The translations under genes were made by a program, and so were the position numbers. Source: Actinoplanes octamycinicus (GTDB lineage: Bacteria; Actinomycetota; Actinomycetes; Mycobacteriales; Micromonosporaceae). Taken from it: a stretch of 64,000 bases of DNA. Of this stretch, positions 60,346 through 64,000 are shown one piece after another. The notes under the pieces are model-generated. The model was not told the DNA's origin, did not search any database, and saw only the letters and a program-made list of their open reading frames with translations. Every line of letters begins with the position of its first letter. Position 1 is the stretch's first letter. The stretch is from contig NZ_JACHNB010000001.1 of assembly GCF_014205225.1 (NCBI RefSeq), positions 2,108,001 through 2,172,000 on the forward strand, read 5' to 3'.

Positions 60346-60536
60346 TGCGGAACCGGTGCGAGGTGGCGGAGTTGTTGCGGGCGGCCGGGCCGGTCCGGAT
60401 GCCGCTGCGGGAGTGCTGCGTGGCCGCCCTGGTCGGCGCCCGGCCGGCGAGCGTCTGCGAGGCGGCCCACCCGCCGGGCGATCCGCCACGGGCGGAGGCG
60501 AGAGATGCCGGCGGAGTGGCCGAGACATGGCCGTGA
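60345..60536 (+). CDS. Possible small protein between tadB and tadC
   Basis: A 63-residue frame starting at an ATG that overlaps the tadB stop (TGATG) and ending 10 bases inside tadC. It reads MRNRCEVAELLRAAG ... RECCVAALVGARPASVCEAA, with four cysteines. No family is recognised and no ribosome binding site of its own is needed if coupled. It could equally be a spacer that brings ribosomes to tadC. Confidence 0.4.
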   Translation: MRNRCEVAELLRAAGPVRMPLRECCVAALVGARPASVCEAAHPPGDPPRAEARDAGGVAETWP

Positions 60537-61264
60537 GTCTCGGATTCGTGCTGGCCGCGGTGGTGGTGCTGGTGGCGCCGTCGCCGGCGAGCTGGCGGGC
60601 CGGGCGGCGGCTCGGCCGGCTCGCGAAGTCGTGGCTGCGACCGGGAGCGGGCCGCACCCGCGGACTCAGCGATCGGCAGACCCGGGCTCTGGTCGCGGTG
60701 TTCGCCGGGGTGGCGGTGTTCGTGCTGGTCGGCGGCTGGTGGGGGGTGCCGCTCGGGCTCAGCGCCGGGATCGGCGCCGAGCGCTACCTGCGCCGGCAGG
60801 AGCCGGCCGCCGTCCGGAAGGAGCGGGCTGAGGTGCTCACCGACCTGCCGCTGGGAGCGGATCTGCTGGGTGCCGCGCTGCGAGCGGGCGCGCCGGTGGA
60901 CCGGGCGGCGGCCGCGGTGGCCGACGCCCTGGGCGGGCCGCTCGGCGCACGGCTGCGCCGGACCGCCCGCTCACTGCGGCTGGGCGGGACGCCGGCCGAG
61001 GGCTGGGCGCACCTGGCCGATGTCGCTGCCGCGGACCGGCTGGTCAGCGCCGCGGTGCGGTCCAGCGCGAGCGGTGGCGCGCTGGCCGGCGCGCTGGAAC
61101 GGCTCGCCGACGACCTGCGGGCGGCCGCCTCGGCCGCGGCCGAGGCGCGAGCGGAGCGGGCCGGGGTGCTGGTCGTGGTGCCGCTCGGCGGCTGCTTCCT
61201 GCCGGCTTTTCTGCTGGTCGGCGTGGTGCCGGCGCTGGTCGCCATGCTCGGCGGCGTGCTGTGA
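60527..61264 (+). CDS. tadC: Tad inner-membrane protein TadC
   Basis: A 245-residue second F-domain protein. Hydrophobic N-terminal segments (LGFVLAAVVVLVAPS, ALVAVFAGVAVFVLVGGWWG) precede the core (LTDLPLGADLLGAALRAGAPVDRA) and a C-terminal pair (GVLVVVPLGGCFLPAFLLVGVVPALVAML). The ATG at 60527 is chosen; the preceding frame is probably not part of it. Its stop overlaps a GTG that could also start the pilin. Confidence 0.85.
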   Translation: MAVSLGFVLAAVVVLVAPSPASWRAGRRLGRLAKSWLRPGAGRTRGLSDRQTRALVAVFAGVAVFVLVGGWWGVPLGLSAGIGAERYLRRQEPAAVRKERAEVLTDLPLGADLLGAALRAGAPVDRAAAAVADALGGPLGARLRRTARSLRLGGTPAEGWAHLADVAAADRLVSAAVRSSASGGALAGALERLADDLRAAASAAAEARAERAGVLVVVPLGGCFLPAFLLVGVVPALVAMLGGVL

Positions 61265-61311
61265 ACCCAGGGTGCGGCGGCGGGCCGCGCCGGGAGATCG
61301 AGGAGGAGTGG

Positions 61312-61497
61312 ATGTATCGCATCATGGTGGCGTTCCGGCGGTTGCGGGCCGCGGACCGGGAGGCCGGAGCGGCCGCGGTCGAGTACGCGATGACCGTCGC
61401 GGTGGCCGGCGTGATCATCGCCGTGCTGATGACGATCCTGAAGAGTGATCCGGTGCGCGAGGCGCTGACCGGCGTCATCCTCAGGGCCCTGCCGTGA
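61312..61497 (+). CDS. Flp-type pilin (DUF4244-like)
   Basis: A 61-residue pilin precursor. EAGAAAVEYAMTVAVAGVIIAVLM has the type IV prepilin form: processing after Gly, Glu at +5 and a hydrophobic helix. It is the likely major subunit built by TadABC. ATG at 61312 has AGGAGGAG upstream; a GTG at 61261 overlapping tadC is the alternative. No prepilin peptidase gene is in the window. Confidence 0.85.
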   Translation: MYRIMVAFRRLRAADREAGAAAVEYAMTVAVAGVIIAVLMTILKSDPVREALTGVILRALP

Positions 61498-61510
61498 CCG
61501 GAGCCGTGCG

Positions 61511-61876
61511 GTGAGCGGGTGCCGGCGGCTCGGTGGCGACCGGGGCGCGTTCACCGTCGAACTCGCGGCCGGGCTGCCGGCACTCATGCTGCTGCTCTTC
61601 GTCGGGCTGACCGCGGTGTCGGCGGTGGTGACCCGGGCGCAGTGCCTGGACGCGGCCCGGGAGGCGGCGCTGGCCGAGGCGCGTGGCGAGCGGGGGAGTC
61701 CGGTGGCGGCCCGGATGGCCCCGCCGGGCGCCGAGATCCGGCTCGACGGTGACCGGGAGAGTGTCACGGCGACGGTGGTGGTGCGGGTGAAGCTGTTCGG
61801 AGCGCACGTTCCCGGGATCACGGTCACGGCGAGCGCGGTGGCCGCCCGGGAACCGGCCACCGTGCCGGTGGGCTGA
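61511..61876 (+). CDS. TadE-family minor pilin
   Basis: A 121-residue TadE-like protein. GDRGAFTVELAAGLPALMLLLFVGL is the prepilin-like N-terminus (Glu after the hydrophobic boundary), and the remainder (AAREAALAEARGERG, VTATVVVRVKLFG) is the pseudopilin body. GTG at 61511, 13 bp after the pilin stop. Confidence 0.85.
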   Translation: MSGCRRLGGDRGAFTVELAAGLPALMLLLFVGLTAVSAVVTRAQCLDAAREAALAEARGERGSPVAARMAPPGAEIRLDGDRESVTATVVVRVKLFGAHVPGITVTASAVAAREPATVPVG

Positions 61877-61878
61877 CG

Positions 61879-62286
61879 ATGTCGGGCGCAGCGCTGGTGA
61901 CCCGCGGGGGCGGAGCCCGGACCGGGCCGCGCGACGGTCCGGCGACGGCGGATCGGGGATCGGCGTCGATCCTCGTGCTGGCCCTGGGGCTGGTCCTGGT
62001 GATGGCCGGAGTGGCCGGGGCGATGGTGGCGTCGGCCCGGCTGGCGCGGCACACCGCGCGTACCGCGGCGGACCTGGCGGCGCTGGCCGCGGCCGGGCGC
62101 GCGGTCGAGGGCCCGGAGGTGGCGTGCGCGGCGGCCCGTCGGTATGCCGCAGCGAACGGCGCCCGGATGACGTCGTGCGAGGTCACCGGATGGGAGGTGG
62201 TGGTCCGGACCGAGGTGCCGGTCCGCTGGGTGCGGGCCGGCGCGACGGCGGCAGCCCGCGCTGGGCCGGTCACCTCGGGCCGGTGA
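61879..62286 (+). CDS. TadE-like protein of the Rv3654c type
   Basis: A 135-residue protein. ADRGSASILVLALGLVLVMAGVAGAM is a prepilin-like segment, then ARTAADLAALAAAGR and two Cys (EVACAAARR, MTSCEVTGW). It matches the last gene of the mycobacterial helicase/secretion neighbourhood. ATG at 61879, 2 bp after the TadE stop. Its TGA stop is built by the first copy of the repeat array that runs into the helicase gene. Confidence 0.82.
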   Translation: MSGAALVTRGGGARTGPRDGPATADRGSASILVLALGLVLVMAGVAGAMVASARLARHTARTAADLAALAAAGRAVEGPEVACAAARRYAAANGARMTSCEVTGWEVVVRTEVPVRWVRAGATAAARAGPVTSGR

Positions 62287-62495
62287 ACGGCGCGGCTCGG
62301 GCCGGACCGGTCTCCTCGGCTGGTGAACGACGCGGCTCGGCCGGACCGGGTCATTCGGGCTGGTGAACGGCGGTGGCTTGGGCCGGGTCGGTCTCGTCAG
62401 GCTGGTGAACGGCAGTGGCTCGGGCCGGGCCGGTCTCGTGGGGCTGGTGAACGGCGGTGGCTCGGGCCGGGTCGGTCTTGTCGGGCTGGTGACCG
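62272..62495. repeat. Tandem repeat bridging two convergent genes (40/42-bp units)
   Basis: GGTGAACG (or a close variant) recurs at 62282, 62322, 62362, 62404, 62446 and 62488: spacings 40, 40, 42, 42, 42. The first copy supplies the stop of the TadE-like gene. The three 42-bp copies code for the 14-residue HQPDETDPARATAV repeats at the C-terminus of the helicase, whose stop (62351-62353) lies in a 40-bp copy. Confidence 0.93.
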
Positions 62496-64000
62496 GCGGC
62501 GGTCGGCTGGTGCGGGATCGAGGCCGGCTCGGCCGGGAGGGCGGACAGGACCGTGTCGAGGACCCGGACGGCGCCTCGCTTGTCGAGCGGGTTGTTGCCG
62601 TTTCCGCACTTCGGGGACTGGACGCAGGACGGGCAGCCGGTCTCGCAGGCGCACGAGACGATGGCGTCCCGGGTGGCGCGGAGCCAGTCCCCGGCGGTGG
62701 CGTAAGCGCGCTCGGCGAAACCGGCGCCGCCCGGGTGGCCGTCGTAGACGAAGACGGTCGGGGCCTCGGTGTCCGGGTGGTTGGCGGTGGACAGGCCACC
62801 GATGTCCCAGCGGTCGCAGGTCGCCATCAGCGGGAGCAGGCCGATCCCGGCGTGCTCGGCGGCGTGCAGGGCGCCCGGCACGTCGGCCGGCTCGACACCG
62901 GCGGCGGCCAGGGCGCGGGGCGAGACGGTGAACCAGACGGCGACGGTGCGCAGCTCGCGGACCGGCAGGTCGAGCGGCTTGGTGTCGATCACCTCGCCGC
63001 TGCCCACCCGGCGCCGCTGGTAGGACACCACCTGGCTGGTCACGTCCACCTCGCCGAGGAAGAGGCCGACCGGGCCGGCGTCCAGGTACGACCGGACCTC
63101 GACCACCGACACGTCGGTCACGTCCCGGGCGTGCGTCGTCCAGTCCGGCTCCTCCTGGTGCACCAGGGCCACGGCGTCGTCCAGGTCCAGCTCGTCCACC
63201 AGGTAGGAGACGCCCTGGTGCAGGTAGACCGCGCCGTCGTGCAGCATCACGTGCGAGGAGCCCTGGTCGACGGTGCCGAGCAGCCGCCCGGTGGCCGCCT
63301 CCACCACCGAGACCGGGGCGCCGCCGGTGCCGCGCAGGTCCACGTCCGGCCGGCCGCGCTCGGTCCAGTACCAGCCGGACGGCCGGCGGCGCAGCGCGCC
63401 CGCCCGGACCAGCGCCTCGACGGTGGCCCGGGCCGGCTCGCCGCCGAAGAGCGCGAGGTCCGGCTCGGTGAGCGGGGCCTCCGAGGCGGCGCAGCACAGT
63501 TGCGGGCCGAGCACGTACGGGTTGGCCGGGTCCAGCACGGTGGCCTCGACCGGGCGGCCGAACAGCGCCTCCGGGTGGTGCACCAGGTAGGTGTCGAGCG
63601 GGTCGTCCCGGGCGATCAGCACGGCGAGCGCCGCCTGACCGGCCCGGCCGGCCCGCCCGGCCTGCTGCCAGAGCGAGGCGCGGGTGCCCGGCCAGCCGCA
63701 GATCAGCACCGCGTCCAGGCCGGCCAGGTCGACGCCGAGTTCGAGCGCGTTGGTCGAGGCCAGGCCGAGCAGCTCGCCGGAGAGCAGGGCCTGCTCGATC
63801 GCGCGCCGGTCCTCGCGCAGGTAACCGCCGCGGTAGGCGGCGACCCGCGCGCCCAGGCCGGGGACCGTCTCGTCCAGGGCGCGGCGGGCCACCGCGGCGA
63901 CCACCTCGGCGCCGCGCCGGGACCGGACGAAGGCGAGGGTCCGGGTGCCGGCCACGACCGCGTCGGCCAGCAGGTCCGCGGTCTCCCGCAAGGCCGACCG
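62351..64000 (-). CDS. DEAD/DEAH-box helicase with DUF1998 (MrfA/Rv3649-like), 5' part missing
   Basis: At least 549 C-terminal residues are present; the N-terminal part with motifs I-II lies beyond the right edge. LASTNALELGVDLAGLDAV and WQQAGRAGRAGQAALAVL are motifs V and VI. A DUF1998 zinc site with four Cys (CACETGCPSCVQSPKC) follows near the end, then a species-specific tail of 14-residue repeats (HQPDETDPARATAV). MrfA-type helicases unwind DNA 3'-5' and act in mitomycin-damage repair in Bacillus. It converges on the tad operon, as Rv3649 does. Confidence 0.9.
   Translation of the reverse strand, partial: RSALRETADLLADAVVAGTRTLAFVRSRRGAEVVAAVARRALDETVPGLGARVAAYRGGYLREDRRAIEQALLSGELLGLASTNALELGVDLAGLDAVLICGWPGTRASLWQQAGRAGRAGQAALAVLIARDDPLDTYLVHHPEALFGRPVEATVLDPANPYVLGPQLCCAASEAPLTEPDLALFGGEPARATVEALVRAGALRRRPSGWYWTERGRPDVDLRGTGGAPVSVVEAATGRLLGTVDQGSSHVMLHDGAVYLHQGVSYLVDELDLDDAVALVHQEEPDWTTHARDVTDVSVVEVRSYLDAGPVGLFLGEVDVTSQVVSYQRRRVGSGEVIDTKPLDLPVRELRTVAVWFTVSPRALAAAGVEPADVPGALHAAEHAGIGLLPLMATCDRWDIGGLSTANHPDTEAPTVFVYDGHPGGAGFAERAYATAGDWLRATRDAIVSCACETGCPSCVQSPKCGNGNNPLDKRGAVRVLDTVLSALPAEPASIPHQPTAAGHQPDKTDPARATAVHQPHETGPARATAVHQPDETDPAQATAVHQPE

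Noticed and set aside
57376..60657. 1093-residue open frame on the minus strand
   Set aside because: Antisense to ssd-tadABC, with Arg/Pro/Ser-rich low complexity; the plus-strand genes have clear motifs and coupled starts.

Overview
The window is 64 kb of very GC-rich DNA with strong G/C third-position preference, GTG starts, translationally coupled ATGA/GTGA gene overlaps, a type VII (ESX-like) locus, a Tad pilus locus and the futalosine route to menaquinone. This fits a chromosomal core region of a filamentous actinobacterium, most likely Micromonosporaceae (Actinoplanes-like). The family assignment is inference; no rRNA or tRNA gene was seen.

Layout. 1-3400: a truncated HelD/HelR-type RNA polymerase motor ATPase, then an ArsR-like regulator and an MFS exporter with an inverted repeat over the exporter start. 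3397-16704: menaquinone genes (mqnA, mqnC, menG, menJ). mqnA and mqnC are separated by a sortase-type surface protein, an aldo/keto reductase, a SWIM-protein/SNF2-helicase pair, and a VOC protein divergent from a TetR-type regulator. 16787-32746: a complete 14-gene NADH dehydrogenase operon (nuoA-N), followed by a long-chain polyprenyl diphosphate synthase. A near-perfect Rex-type operator lies in front of menJ and a degenerate one in front of nuoA, so quinone maturation and complex I may share NADH/NAD+ control. 34563-38251: an IclR regulator, an orphan zinc-finger anti-sigma protein, a RarD-like transporter and a small holin-fold membrane protein.

38344-46657: a partial type VII secretion locus. 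It has EccE, two WXG100 proteins, and a 1353-residue protein with two SseB-like domains joined by an ~880-residue Pro/Ala/Gly linker, plus a small coupled partner. No EccB, EccC, EccD or mycosin gene is present. 46855-57144: an alpha/beta hydrolase lacking its nucleophile, a lipoprotein, an M6 metalloprotease, acetyl-CoA synthetase, a degenerate Fic-like protein, a PH-domain protein, a HAD hydrolase and a STAS protein. 57348-64000: the ssd-tadABC-pilin-TadE cluster convergent with an MrfA/Rv3649-type DUF1998 helicase, an arrangement also known from mycobacteria.

The most unusual feature is the density of short tandem-repeat arrays (units ~23-51 bp, each of unrelated sequence). They sit mainly at gene 3' ends, above all between convergent genes, and inside three proteins. 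One array runs from the stop codon of a TadE-like gene into the coding end of the DUF1998 helicase: its copies are 42 bp inside the reading frame and 40 bp outside it. DnaA-box pairs lie in front of the type VII genes and in front of the ssd/tad operon.
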